The translations under genes and the position numbers were made by a program. A stretch of 52,500 bases of DNA from Neocallimastix lanati (nom. inval.) (Eukaryota; Neocallimastigomycota; Neocallimastigomycetes; Neocallimastigales; Neocallimastigaceae), in contig JACVTC010000105.1 of assembly GCA_016946835.1 (NCBI GenBank), forward strand, positions 45,001 through 97,500. Direction: 5' to 3'. Below are positions 30,543 to 42,234 of the stretch, in pieces. Every line of letters begins with the position of its first letter. Positions within the stretch are counted from its first letter, which is position 1. Under the pieces are notes generated by a model. The model ran no database searches. It saw only the letters and a program-made list of their open reading frames with translations, and was not told the origin of the DNA.

Positions 30543-33500
30543 TTATATTTCATGGAAATGTGATAACATTTTTGTTTTTATGATTGCTCCATGATCAACT
30601 AAATATTTAACTATAGTTTCATTTCCAGATTCATAAGCAATAAATAATGGTGTTATACCATTTTTTAATTCTTTATTTACATTTGCACCATTTTCTACTA
30701 AATATTTAACAATAGTTTCATTTCCAAATTCACAGGCAATAAATAATGGTGTTATCCCGTTCTTTAATTCTTTATTTACATCTGCTCCATGATCAATCAA
30801 ATATTTTACGATAGTTTCATTTTCAAATTTACAGGAAATAAATAATGGTGTTCTACCATTGTTTAATTCTTCAATTACATTTGCACTATCCTCTACTAAA
30901 TATTTAACAATAATTGCATTTTCAATTTCATCGGCACTAAGTAATGGCGTTTTACAGTTTTTTAATTCTTTATTTACGTTTGCACCATTCTCTACTAAAT
31001 ATTTAACAATAGTTTCGTTTCCAAATTCACAGGCAATAAATAATGGTGTTTCACCTTCATTATTTTCTTTATTTACATCTGCTCCATGTTCTACTAAATA
31101 TTTTACTAGAGTTTCATTTCTAGAATAACAAGCAATAAGCAATGGTGTTTTGCCATATCTATTTTCTCTATTTATATCTGCCCCTGCTTGTTCAATAAAA
31201 TATTTTATCATATTACTATTTCTAAATATACATGCTATTGTTAATGGTGTTGTACCATTCTTTAATTTTTTATTTACATCTGCGCCATGTTCCACTAAAC
31301 ATTTAATTATAGTTTCATTTCTAAAATAACAAGCAATAAATAATGGTGTTTTGCCATATCTATTTTCTTTATTTACATCTGCTCCATGTTCAATCAAATA
31401 TTTCATAACATTTTCATTTCTGGATTTACATGCTATTATTAATGGTATATCACCATCATTATTTTCTATATTTACATCTGCTCCATGTTCAATCAAATAT
31501 TTTATAACATTTTCATTTCCGAATTTACATGCTATTATTAATGGTATATTACTATCATTATTTTCTTTATTTACATTTGCACCATTCTCTACTAAACATT
31601 TTATTGTATTTTCATTTCTATTTTCACAGGCAATAAATAATGGTGTTTTACCATATCTATTTTCTTTATTAATGTCTCCTCCATGTTTAATCAAATATTT
31701 TATTATATTACTATTTCCAGATTTACATGCTATTATTAATGAAGTTTTACCATTATTACTTTCTTTATTTACATCTGCGCCATGTTCCACTAAATATTTA
31801 ATTATAGTTTCATTTTCAAATTCACAGGCAATAAATAATGGTGTTTCACCATTATTATTTTCTTTATTTACATTTGCACCATGCTCTACTAAACATTTTA
31901 TTGCATTTTCATTTCTATTTTCACAGGCAATAAATAATGGTGTTTTACCATATCTATTTTCTTTATTAATGTCTCCTCCATGTTTAATCAAATATTTTAT
32001 TATATTACTATTTCCAGATTTACATGCTATTATTAATGAAGTTTTACCATTATTACTTTCTTTATTTACATCTGCGCCATGTTCCACTAAATATTTAATT
32101 ATAGTTTCATTTTTAAATTCACAGGCAATAAATAATGGTGTTTCACCATCAATATTTTCTTTATTTACATCTGCACCATGCTCAACTAAATATTTAATTA
32201 ACTTCTTTTTTTTATTCTTGCAGGCAAACAATAATGGTGTTTCACCATGAATATTTTCTTTATTTATATCTGCCCTCCCTTGTTCAATCAAATATTTTAT
32301 CATATTAGTATTTCCATATTTACATGCCATTATTAATGGTGTATCAATTTGAGTTGATATTGTTCTATTTACATCTGCACCATGATTCACTAAATATTTA
32401 ACAAGAGTTTTATTTCCACGTTCACAGGCATTAAATAATACTGTTTTACCGTTGTCTAATTTTATATTTATATTTGCACCATGGTCAACTAAATAATTAA
32501 TTAATGTCTTATTTTCATTTTTCCTTGCAAACATTAATGGTGTTTCACCATCATTATTTTCTTTATTTACATCTGCGCCATGCTCTATCAAATATTTTAT
32601 AACATTATCACGTCTAGATTTACATGCTACTATTAATGGTGTATCACCATCATTATTTTCTTTATTTACATTTGCACCATTCTCTACTAAACATTTTATT
32701 GTATTTTCATTTCTATATTCACAGGCAATAAATAATGGTGTTTTGCCATATCTATTTTCTTTATTAATATCTCCTCCATGGTTAATCAAATATTTCATTA
32801 TACTAACTTTTTCAAATTTGCAGGCAACGAACAATGGGGTTTCACCATAATAATCTTCTTTATTTACATCTGCTCCATTATCAATCAAATATTTTACTAT
32901 ATTATCACTTCCATATTGACATGCTCTCACTAATGGTGTATCACTATAACGTGTTAATGAGAAATTTACATTTGCACCATGGTTCACCAAATATTTAACT
33001 ATAGTTTCATTTTCATTTTCACAAGCAATAAATAATGGTGTTTTATCATTTTTACTTATTTTATTTACATTTGCACCATGATCCACTAAATACTTTACTA
33101 TAGTTTCATTTCCATAATCACAAGCAATAAATAATGGTGTTTCACCATTACTATTTTCTTTATTTACATTTGTACCATTCTCCACTAAATATTTAACTAT
33201 AGTATCATTTCTATATTTACAGGCGATAAATATTGGTGTTTCACCATCATTATTTTCTTTATCTATATATGCATCATGATTCACCAAGTATTTAACTATA
33301 TCTACATTTTCCAATCTACAGGCATAATGAAGAGATGTTTCACCGTAATGGTTTATCCCATTAATATCAATTCCAAGATTAATAAAATATTTTATTGCAG
33401 ATATTGATCCAAGTATACACGCTGCAAATAAATATTTTGTTATGCTAAAATTGGATATTATATACTTCGATTCCTCATTAAAAGGTTTAAATTCATATTT

Positions 33501-33929
33501 TTTAATCAGTTGAGTTAACTTCATTGTAGATATTGGGTTTTTATATTTATAATAGTTTAGCAAATTTATAATAAAATCATTGTCGAAAAATTTATAATTA
33601 TTAAAAATAATATCTAACAATTGAATTTGACTATAGTTGATTAAGTATTTAATTAATTTCGTTGATATATTTAAATAATTACTGCAATTTTCAATTATAA
33701 ATATCAACCTGTCTTCATCAAGAAGATTTCTTTGGAAAATTTCATAGACAATATCATTATTTACGTTTGAATGTTTATTTTTATCTTTGGCAATTAGATA
33801 TTTTATTCTATCTACATTACCTAAATCAATAGCTTCTATATAAAAATCAATGTTATCTTTATTAATTTTAGTTGAACTATTTAAAACTTTCTTTAATTGT
33901 TTAAATTGCAATTCCAAATCGAATTCCAT
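30543..33929 (-). CDS. Ankyrin-repeat protein with ~29 repeats (1128 aa)
   Basis: A single-exon gene. Residues 1-~165 form a helical N-terminal region without canonical repeats (MEFDLELQFKQLKKVLNSST), then about 29 ankyrin repeats of 33 residues run to the C-terminus. The consensus is GETPLFIACEFGNETIVKYL followed by VEHGADVNKENN. Two repeats carry an extra residue (EQGRADIN, EQAGADIN) and two have longer loops (NFSLTRYS, NRTISTQI). The protein ends soon after the last repeat without a capping domain. No signal peptide or TM is visible, so an intracellular protein-binding solenoid is likely; the target is unknown. Repeats are far more uniform than in the two plus-strand ankyrin genes, showing ongoing homogenisation. 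Repeats 14-16 are duplicated as 17-19. The start is the first ATG of the open frame and lies next to a TTTTA satellite. A 299-codon plus-strand frame at 31351-32250 is only the antisense of the repeats. Confidence 0.88.
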   Translation of the reverse strand: MEFDLELQFKQLKKVLNSSTKINKDNIDFYIEAIDLGNVDRIKYLIAKDKNKHSNVNNDIVYEIFQRNLLDEDRLIFIIENCSNYLNISTKLIKYLINYSQIQLLDIIFNNYKFFDNDFIINLLNYYKYKNPISTMKLTQLIKKYEFKPFNEESKYIISNFSITKYLFAACILGSISAIKYFINLGIDINGINHYGETSLHYACRLENVDIVKYLVNHDAYIDKENNDGETPIFIACKYRNDTIVKYLVENGTNVNKENSNGETPLFIACDYGNETIVKYLVDHGANVNKISKNDKTPLFIACENENETIVKYLVNHGANVNFSLTRYSDTPLVRACQYGSDNIVKYLIDNGADVNKEDYYGETPLFVACKFEKVSIMKYLINHGGDINKENRYGKTPLFIACEYRNENTIKCLVENGANVNKENNDGDTPLIVACKSRRDNVIKYLIEHGADVNKENNDGETPLMFARKNENKTLINYLVDHGANINIKLDNGKTVLFNACERGNKTLVKYLVNHGADVNRTISTQIDTPLIMACKYGNTNMIKYLIEQGRADINKENIHGETPLLFACKNKKKKLIKYLVEHGADVNKENIDGETPLFIACEFKNETIIKYLVEHGADVNKESNNGKTSLIIACKSGNSNIIKYLIKHGGDINKENRYGKTPLFIACENRNENAIKCLVEHGANVNKENNNGETPLFIACEFENETIIKYLVEHGADVNKESNNGKTSLIIACKSGNSNIIKYLIKHGGDINKENRYGKTPLFIACENRNENTIKCLVENGANVNKENNDSNIPLIIACKFGNENVIKYLIEHGADVNIENNDGDIPLIIACKSRNENVMKYLIEHGADVNKENRYGKTPLFIACYFRNETIIKCLVEHGADVNKKLKNGTTPLTIACIFRNSNMIKYFIEQAGADINRENRYGKTPLLIACYSRNETLVKYLVEHGADVNKENNEGETPLFIACEFGNETIVKYLVENGANVNKELKNCKTPLLSADEIENAIIVKYLVEDSANVIEELNNGRTPLFISCKFENETIVKYLIDHGADVNKELKNGITPLFIACEFGNETIVKYLVENGANVNKELKNGITPLFIAYESGNETIVKYLVDHGAIIKTKMLSHFHEI
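31562..32155 (-). repeat. 297-bp internal duplication in the ankyrin gene
   Basis: Two tandem copies (about 31562-31858 and 31859-32155) each encode three ankyrin repeats. TTCATTTCTATTTTCACAGG occurs at 31611 and 31908, exactly 297 bases apart. The encoded repeats 15 and 18 are identical, and 14/17 and 16/19 differ at only a few residues. Confidence 0.9.
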
Positions 33930-34009
33930 ATTACAATAATATTTTATTTACTTTATTATTTATTTTTATATTTATTTATATATTTATTTATCTATTTGTT
34001 ACTTATTCA

Positions 34010-35110
34010 TTTTATTTTATTTTATTTTATTAAATCTGTACTTTAATATTTATATTTCAAATATTTATTTTATTTTATTTTATTTTATTTTATTTTATTT
34101 TATTTTATTTTATTTTATTTTATTTTATTTTATTTTATTTTATTTTATTTTTATTAATACTTTATTCTTTTATATTACTTCACTATTTATTTTATTTTAT
34201 TTTATTTTATTTTATTTTATTTTATTTTATTTTATTTTATTTTATTTTATTTTATTTTATTTTATTTTATTTTATTTTATTTTATTTTATTTTATTTTAT
34301 TTTATTTTATTTTATTTTATTTTATTTTATTTTATTTTATTTTATTTTATTTTATTTTATTTTATTTTATTTTATTTTATTTTATTTTATTTTATTTTAT
34401 TTTATTTTATTTTATTTTATTTTATTTTATTTTATTTTATTTTATTTTATTTTATTTTATTTTATTTTATTAAATCTGTACTTTATATTCATATTTCTAC
34501 TATTTATTTTATTTTATTTTATTTTATTTTATTTTATTTTATTTTATTTTATTTTATTTTATTTTATTTTATTTTATTTTATTTTATTTTATTTTATTTT
34601 ATTTTATTTTATTTTATTTTATTTTATTTTATTTTATTTTATTTTATTTTATTTTATTTTATTAAATCTGTACTTTATATTCATATTTCTACTATTTATT
34701 TTATTTTATTTTATTTTATTTTATTTTATTTTATTTTATTTTATTTTATTTTATTTTATTTTATTTTATTTTATTTTATTTTATTTTATTTTATTTTATT
34801 TTATTTTATTTTATTTTATTTTATTTTATTTTATTTTATTTTATTTTATTTTATTTTATTTTATTTTATTTTATTTTATTTTATTCAATCTGTACTTTAT
34901 ATTAAATATTCTACTATTTATTTTATTTTATTTTATTTTATTTTATTTTATTTTATTTTATTTTATTTTATTTTATTTTATTTTATTTTATTTTATTTTA
35001 TTTTATTTTATTTTATTTTATTTTATTCAATCTGTACTTAATATTTAATATTCTACTATTTATTTTATTTTATTTTATTTTATCCAAACTGTACTTTATA
35101 TTTAATATTT
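34010..35110. repeat. Composite TTTTA satellite with regularly placed spacer
   Basis: About 1.1 kb of nearly pure (TTTTA)n blocks of unequal length, separated by a conserved spacer of ~40 bases: (TA/TC)AATCTGTACTTTATATTCATATTTCTACTATTT-like. Spacer CTGTAC sites fall near 34036, 34476, 34668, 34890, 35032 and 35089, with one degenerate copy near 34160. Toward 35000 the spacers drift to TTAATATTCTACTATTT. It starts about 80 bases upstream of the ankyrin gene's ATG. Smaller blocks occur at 3095, 21615 and, inverted, 25634. Confidence 0.92.
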
Positions 35111-36439
35111 TACTATTTATTTTATTAATTTTACTTTTATTTTTATTTTGTATTGTTTTGCTTTATTTTATTATGTTTTTTTATTTTTGTTTTTTATTAA
35201 ATTTTTATTTTTTTTTTTTTTTTTAATTTTAATTTTTATATATAAATATAATTAATTTATTTTTTATCCAATAATATTTTTTTAGAATATGGATGAATAG
35301 TATTTTCAATTTTAAATTTTAATTAAAATTAATATAAATTTTCATTAAATTTAAAGTTAAAAAATTCAAAACAAAATAATTAATCTAATTAAATATTTTT
35401 TTTTCTAATACCTTAATTATTAAGATATTAAGTTTATGTTGTTTAATTAATTATATAAACTTGATAAGGTTCAGTTAAGAAATTAACTTTATACACTTAA
35501 AGAGAGGTTTCAAGTATAGTTTTCTTTTAAGATCTTTTTATTTATTTATTATATGTTTATGAACTATTTAGCTCCCTGAGCAATTAAACATTTTTTTGTA
35601 CTATTTATACTTTATCTTAATTATAAATTTTATATTATTATAACATATGATTTTTACTATGAAATATATAAATTATATTAAGGAGTAAGTATCAGGTGTT
35701 ATAATAATATTCTCTAATAAAATTTCTATTCTTAATAAATGTTATAAAATTACTATTTTTCTATATGAACTATAATAAAATATTTCCTAAACTCTAATTA
35801 ATATATTTTTCCTATTTACTATTTATCTATTTGTTTTACATTAATTTCTTACATTTTGTATTCATTAATTTCATTTAATACGTAATTATTATTTACATTT
35901 ATATTTTATAATTATTTTATGATATTTTTACACATTTTCTTATTTTATTATCATTTCATAACAAACTTTCATTATTATTATTATTATTTGTGATAGATAA
36001 CTTACTTGCATTATTAGTATATTACATTTAATGTTACACTAGCATGTCAATCGTTTAAACCACATATATAAGTCTATAAATGTAATGTAAAGTTAATTTT
36101 AATGGACATTTTTGAAGTACTTTGTGCCTTAAGTGATTCAAGAATGAAGCTCGAAATATCAATTTTAATAATAAATAAAGTTGATATAATTATAAATCTT
36201 AACAATTTGTTTTTATTATTTATTATTATTCTTACTAATATTAATTAATAATTGACTAGAATACATTCTTCTATGCTTATTTATATGAGCTTATTTTTTA
36301 ATTTGATTTATATTTATTTTCAAAAAATTTAAATGTACATATTTTAATTAAAAATTTATTAATTAAAATTCTTTACAGAGTTTTTTTAAAAAAAAAAAAA
36401 AAAAAAAAAACATATTTATTATTAATATTCCTTCTTTAT
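35111..36439. other. AT-rich spacer
   Basis: No gene recognised. A fragment at about 35455-35520 (GATAAGGTTCAGTTAAG, CACTTAAAGAGAGG) and another at 36100-36175 (ATGGACATTTTTGAAGTACT, a short open frame of ~28 sensible codons) have raised GC and may be outlying parts of the decayed retroelement that follows. Confidence 0.4.
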
Positions 36440-37680
36440 TTTTTTTTTTTATTTATTTTAATTTATTCGTTCAGATACTCCATTATTTCAAAATAAAAGT
36501 GATCCTCCTTTTTACTTAGCAGGTAAGACAATCTCTATTACTGACTGCTATGCCTTTTGATAAGGTTTTGTATTTGAAACCTGTGATTAATATGCTTAGT
36601 AAGTGTTTAAAGCACTCTGTTCAATCAGAAACTTTTTAAGGAATCCTAGAATTCTATTAGGAGCTTCAACATTGAAAATACAGTAAGACAGGGTAGTAGG
36701 GCCAATTCCTCTGAAGGAGAAAACCCTAATCCGGAATAATTAATATGGAGGTGAGTTCTTTGCCTATGAACTTTTTTCTAAATTTATTTATGCACTTTAT
36801 TTTGAATATTACTTTTTATTTCACATTATTATTTAAAATATTATTATATTCTAATTGGACAAATAATATTTATTTTTTTATTAATTCTGTATTTTTTTTT
36901 TTTAAAAAAAAATAAAAAATATTCTTGTATTTAATAAATGAATAAATAAATAAAGATTAAAATTCACAATAATTGAGGCTGTAAAAAAAAAAAAAAAAAA
37001 AAAAAATATTATTACTATTTATTTTAAGAAAACTATTTTTAACTCCTTTATTATTAGCAAAGTATCTTACAATGCTTTTTTATTGAATTCTAATATATCT
37101 TTGAGCGGGAATGCTTGTATTCATGATGCTAAATCGTTCACTTCGGTCTATTCTATTTTTAAAGATTTCAATACCCTACCTTGATTTATATTCAAAATGC
37201 GCTTTAGCTCAGGTTAAGTGCTTTGATAAATGGAAAAATTCATACTGTATTATTTTCTGCCTAGTTAATAATATTCCAAAATCAAGAAAGTATCCATAGA
37301 CAGAAAACACTAGAATTCTTAAAGGTTAATTAAGAAAACTTGGTAATAATTCTTAAGCTATCAAAAATTTTTATTGGAATAAAATTATGAAAATAAAATC
37401 AATCAAGGCATTTTTCAATGATGAAAATAAACTTAAAGAAACATCAAGCTATATGAAATTATGTTATGAATATCCTAATTTTGCTTATGGCTTTAACTGT
37501 CTACTAAGAATTTCGTAGAGGGGATATAAAAGAGATGCAAAAATTTCTAAAGTTGCCAAATTTACTGATTAAGTATGCCCTAATTATTGTTCATGTAGTC
37601 ACAAAGAATAACAAAGTATTGACCATTCGTTAATTTTTCATAATAAAGTCCAAGACAAATTTTATTTATTATTCAATTTA
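36440..37680 (+). pseudogene. Decayed non-LTR retrotransposon (LINE), reverse transcriptase to C-terminal zinc motif
   Basis: Two coding-like parts in the same orientation. At 36440-36700, frames shifted against one another read GKTISITDCYAF, DKVLYLKPVINML, SKCLKHSVQSETF and a VRQGSR-like segment, resembling reverse-transcriptase blocks (R-P-I-S-L..., then ...Q-x-G-F). At 37111-37660, one frame with six stops reads QVKCFDKWKNSYCIIFCLVN, LRKLGNNS, AIKNFYWNKIMKIKSIKAFF, EYPNFAYGFNCLLRIS, RGYKRDAKISKVAKF, then CPNYCSCS and SIDHSLIFHN. The 'GFNxLLR', C-x-x-C and 'E-x-I-x-H-x-L' pattern with late Cys/His matches the C-terminal region of LINE polymerases. An A-rich insertion and ~300 bases of AT sequence separate the two parts. 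The element is inactive: stops and frameshifts, and no intact catalytic motif (YxDD) seen. The upstream (RT) part is less certain than the C-terminal part. Confidence 0.6.
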
Positions 37681-38689
37681 AATTTATTTTCATTATTACT
37701 TCAAATAAAGTTATTTTACATATTTATATAATACATAATTATATCATATTAAATAAATATTTTCTTATAAATATCTCAAAAGTTTAATAATAAATAAATT
37801 GACAGAATAAACTAATAATTTATTGTTAAAATTAATAAAATGTTTAGGAAATAAATTTATAATATTTACAATATTATATATATATATAAATAGTGTACTT
37901 TTTTTTTTATTATACTATAATCTTTTTGTATTAAATAAATAAAATTTGTAATTTGATGAAATGTTTTTTTTTAAAAATATTTTAAATGATATAGCTATGT
38001 TATTATATAAATCTAAAATGATTTATAACTTGCATGAAAAAAACGTTTTAAACTAAAAAATCATATATAAATTTTTATTATAAGCATTATATATTCATGT
38101 ATTATCTTTTTCATCTTTTATATTAAATCTATTTGTACCTATGAATAAAATAAAGTCGTTAATATAACTGAATTTTATAAAATTACTAATGAATTTCAAT
38201 TCAGTTTTTATTATACGAAAATAACTTGTATAATGATATAACAATTATATATTATGCTAAACCTTCTGGTGATACAAGCTTTTTTGACAATTAATTTTCT
38301 ATGAAATTATATAATTATAAGGTTTTGTTCTTTGAATAAATTATATGTTAATTTTTTATATAATATTTTATATTTTACATCTAAAATAATATAATATTCT
38401 AGTTATTAATGAATGTAATAATATTCCTAAAATGAAAGAATAGTTAGCTAACAAAAATATCATATTTCGCAATATATAAAAATATGGTCATCATTTATTT
38501 TAATGAAAAAAAAGTTTTCAATATAAAAATAAATATAATATACAACTTCATACTTTGTGATTATTATTGACATTAGGAAGCATTTTTTTTTTTTTGTTTT
38601 TGTTTTATTATTTTTTTTAAAAAAATAATTGTATCTAAAATAATTAATTTTTAATTTTTATTCAATTAATTTCAAATTTAAGAAATAAT

Positions 38690-38727
<38 letters not shown>

Positions 38728-39836
38728 AATTTTTATCCACATACTTTTTCATTTAATTTTAATTATTTAATAAATACTTAAGATTATTATTTAATTATTA
38801 TTTAATTATTATATTATTATTTAATTAAATGATAAAAAATTTAAATAATATATTAAAAAAATTAAAATATATATATATTTATTTATTTATTATTTTTTTA
38901 ATAGCAATTGTAATAAATGCAATTCTATATATATGTATTATATAATTTAGTGTTAACTGAATTTATTTTAATATGTTATAATAATAATAGTATATAATTA
39001 GTGTTGAATGAATCTATTTTAATATGATAGAACAAAAATAGGAAACTTTCCATATTATTTAGGAATTTCAACATAAATTTAAAGACTATTTTAACAATTT
39101 TTATTGTATATATAAAAATACTTTAAATAATTAAATTTAAATAATATTAATATGGTATTATATAGTATTATATAATTAATTTCCATAGGAAAATTGTCAA
39201 ATATTCTATTTTTTTTTTTTTTTTATTTTTATTTTTATTTTTTTTTTTGGAATAATTTTTTATAAATTTACATTATTTCATAAATATTTAGCACTTTTGA
39301 GGTATGAATAAATTATTAAAAATAAAATTTTAAATCAATTATATTTATAAATTTTATAATATACTCGGTTTTTTTTTTTATTTATATTTATTTTTTATTA
39401 ATATTTATTTATTTTAATTTTTTATTTATCTTTATTTATGTATTTTTATATATTTACAATGTTTATATTTTATTTATTATATATAATTTTTTTTTTATTA
39501 AAATATTATCTATTTTTTTTATATTAAAAATTTAAAAATGAAACATTTTTTATATAACTTTTAATTTTATTCATTTTGATTTATAATTGCTAAAAATTAA
39601 TATAACTATTCATATTATTCTTTTTTTACGTTATAAAGAAAAGATTATACTTAAATATATTTTTATATATTCATTTTTTATTTTTTTTTATTTTTTATTT
39701 TTTTATTTTTTTTCTTATATTCAATTTTTTATTTTTTTTATTTTTTCTTTATTTTTTTTTTATATTTTTTTTTTTTATATTTTTTTTTATATTTTTTTTA
39801 TATTTTTATATATTCTTCTTTTCTTTAATTTTTAAT
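37681..39836. other. AT-rich spacer with a faint coding-like patch
   Basis: At about 38160-38310 plus-strand frames read ITEFYKITNEFQFSFYYTKI and, after a shift, YYAKPSGDTSFFDN, which may be another gene relic; the family is unknown. The remainder is homopolymer-rich, including A31 near 38695 and pyrimidine/T-rich tracts at 39660-39835 just downstream of the esterase stop codon. Confidence 0.4.
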
Positions 39837-41288
39837 CTAATTTTTTCTTTGGGAAGCTAACCATGACCACATGTTACCATCCTTGTTACAATTAGCATTT
39901 GTAACATAATTATCAGTGGTAGTAACTTTACCATCTTTAATAGTAATATTTTCAAAGTCTGCAGCTACCTTGACATTATCAAATTGTTTTTTAACTTGAT
40001 CATTGAAAGCATAAACCCATGAATAGTGACCCACATATTGAACTTCTGGATCATCTGTACCAATAACATGATCAGTTAAGGTGTAATGAACATTCTTAGC
40101 TCCAGTATTCATTAATCTGTAGTATGTTGAAATAGAAGTGATTAATGGATCAACAGTAGTATCATCTTCAGAATGCAAGAACCAAATATTGTAATCCTTA
40201 ACATCTTCAATCATATCTTCAGAAATGTTTCTGTCCATGTAAGCTTCACATATTGGATAGAAAGCAGTAAAGAAGTCACCATGTTCAAACATCATATTCA
40301 TAGTCATGTATCCTCCGTTAGAACAACCTCCAACGTAAATTCTATCAGTATCAATATCAGAATTATTGGCAACATAATCTTTAATAGCTTCGAATAAAAC
40401 CGCATCATAGATAGATGTTTGTCTCTTACCAGAAATGTCATTGTTGTAAGTACTATTACCTCTGTCCATCCACATGGTTGGAGTTTGAACTGCAAGGACA
40501 TAAGCTCCCTTAAGATCGTCAGAAATGAAGTACTTTTGAATTCCTTCCTTAGCAAGAGCAGTCACTTCATTACCTAATAAGGTGATATCTATATCTCTAC
40601 CACCTTCACCAGCACCATGCAACCAAATAACTAATGGATTCTTACCTCCATCCTTCTCAACCCCTTTTGGAGTAAAGGAAGCACGTTGTAAAGTAATGCT
40701 GTGAGCAGTGAATGAATCCTTTTTCCATTCTTTAGTTTCTGGAACAACATAGTTATCTGCCAGATTGTATTTGAAAGTCTTCCATACCTTCTTGTCACCA
40801 CCATATTCCGATTTACCAACTTTGAAGGACTTTCCTTCCTTTAGGTCTAAATCTAATTCATAGTTTGTACTCCATGAATTTTTACCTGTATTCATATCGT
40901 ATGTAAATGGACTAGCTTCACCACCCATAGAAACACCAAGGGATGGAATGACTGAGGCTTTTACGGTTAATTCCAGAGCTACATATTTCGAAGCCCCTTT
41001 TTGTTTCTTGCCGTTAGCATCAGTATTGTAAGCATCAATAATTTCACGTTCAATATGATCTGTTTTAACCGCAAAAGTATCAATATCAAATCCGCTAACC
41101 TTATCTTGGAATTCAACAATAATCTTTGGAACAGCTGGACCCCATTCATAACCTTGAACGATCATCTGAGCACCGATAGCGGATTTTGATCCTTTTGGAA
41201 TGCATTTTCTTATAGCTTTACCTTCAACAGAAACTGAAAATAAAGCAGTAGCGTATAATAAAGCCTTTAAAATTAATTTTGCATTCAT
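39837..41288 (-). CDS. Secreted esterase with N-terminal Ig-like domain (CE1/PHB-depolymerase-type alpha/beta hydrolase)
   Basis: A single-exon gene of 483 aa with signal peptide residues 1-~23 (hydrophobic LILKALLYATALFSVSVEG before KA), so it is secreted. Residues ~35-205 look like the Ig-like domain of bacterial EstA-type esterases (GYEWGPAVPKIIVEF). The alpha/beta-hydrolase domain is ~206-440: PLVIWLHGAGEGG supplies the oxyanion region, GGCSNGGY holds nucleophile Ser323 in G-x-S-x-G, HSEDDTTVDP holds the likely Asp376, and GHYSW holds His421. Such enzymes cleave ester bonds; in gut fungi related CE1 enzymes remove acetyl or feruloyl groups from plant polysaccharides, but the substrate here is unproven. 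The tail (435-483) contains a Cys and no recognisable dockerin or carbohydrate-binding module. GC is clearly higher than the flanks and no intron is present, consistent with transfer from rumen bacteria. The upstream coding strand is A/G-rich. Confidence 0.85.
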   Translation of the reverse strand: MNAKLILKALLYATALFSVSVEGKAIRKCIPKGSKSAIGAQMIVQGYEWGPAVPKIIVEFQDKVSGFDIDTFAVKTDHIEREIIDAYNTDANGKKQKGASKYVALELTVKASVIPSLGVSMGGEASPFTYDMNTGKNSWSTNYELDLDLKEGKSFKVGKSEYGGDKKVWKTFKYNLADNYVVPETKEWKKDSFTAHSITLQRASFTPKGVEKDGGKNPLVIWLHGAGEGGRDIDITLLGNEVTALAKEGIQKYFISDDLKGAYVLAVQTPTMWMDRGNSTYNNDISGKRQTSIYDAVLFEAIKDYVANNSDIDTDRIYVGGCSNGGYMTMNMMFEHGDFFTAFYPICEAYMDRNISEDMIEDVKDYNIWFLHSEDDTTVDPLITSISTYYRLMNTGAKNVHYTLTDHVIGTDDPEVQYVGHYSWVYAFNDQVKKQFDNVKVAADFENITIKDGKVTTTDNYVTNANCNKDGNMWSWLASQRKN

Positions 41289-41545
41289 TTTTTTTTTAAT
41301 TTTAATTTACTTTTTTCTTATTTTCTTTTCTTCTTTTTTTTTTTTTTATTTAAAAAAATTATTTAAAAATTTTTATTTTTTATTTTATATTTTATATTTA
41401 ATACTTTAGTTTATATATTTAATATTTTATATTTTATAATTAATTAAAAAATATGGAGAGAAATATTTTGTTTTTATATGTTTTTTTTTTTAAATAAAAT
41501 AATAAAAATGATAATAAAATTTTAATTTTTTTAAAAATATTAAAA

Positions 41546-41585
<40 letters not shown>

Positions 41586-42234
41586 TGATAAAACTAAAGC
41601 CATGTTGATATTTAATATAAAAATATTTCATAAAATAAAAATAAATTAAAATAATATATATATTAAAATTATTATTCTTATTATAAATTAAATGTATTAA
41701 ATTATATTTAACTATTAATTTTTCCTTTAAATTATAATTAAATTAAATTTTAATATTATTGAGGATGCCGTCAACTCATCAAAATATTTAAAATATGGTA
41801 AATTTTTAATAATGGTAACATGAAAAAATACATAATACATAACACCATTTATTCATACTTAGCATTAAATTTAATATTAAAATAAATAAATAAATAAATA
41901 GAATAAACTGAATAATTTCATATATATATTTGATATAATAAAAAATTTTATAATCATCTTTCTTTATTAATTAAAATATAAAAAATATACTTATTTTTAA
42001 AAAATATGTATATTTATTAAATAAATAAAGAGAATTTAAATACAAAATATTAGCTGTATACGATAATAATGAGTAAATTACTAAATAATAAAAAAAATAT
42101 AATTTTTTTTTTCCTTTATATTTAATATAATTATATTGGAATTTATTTATTTTTATTTTTTTTTATTTTTAATTTTTTTTCATATTAACAAAAACTATTA
42201 AATTATAAGATATATAGATTATTATTTAAAAAAA

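Noticed and set aside
31351-32250. 299-codon plus-strand frame
   Set aside because: Antisense of the ankyrin repeats. A 99-base unit keeps the opposite strand open in register; the product has no independent features.
34010-35110. CRISPR-like alternation of repeat and spacer
   Set aside because: Here the 'spacer' is constant and the 'repeat' is a variable-length pentanucleotide run; no cas genes and a eukaryotic context.
40173-41189. Several 60-85-codon frames over the esterase gene
   Set aside because: Alternative frames within a longer gene that has a signal peptide and catalytic triad.
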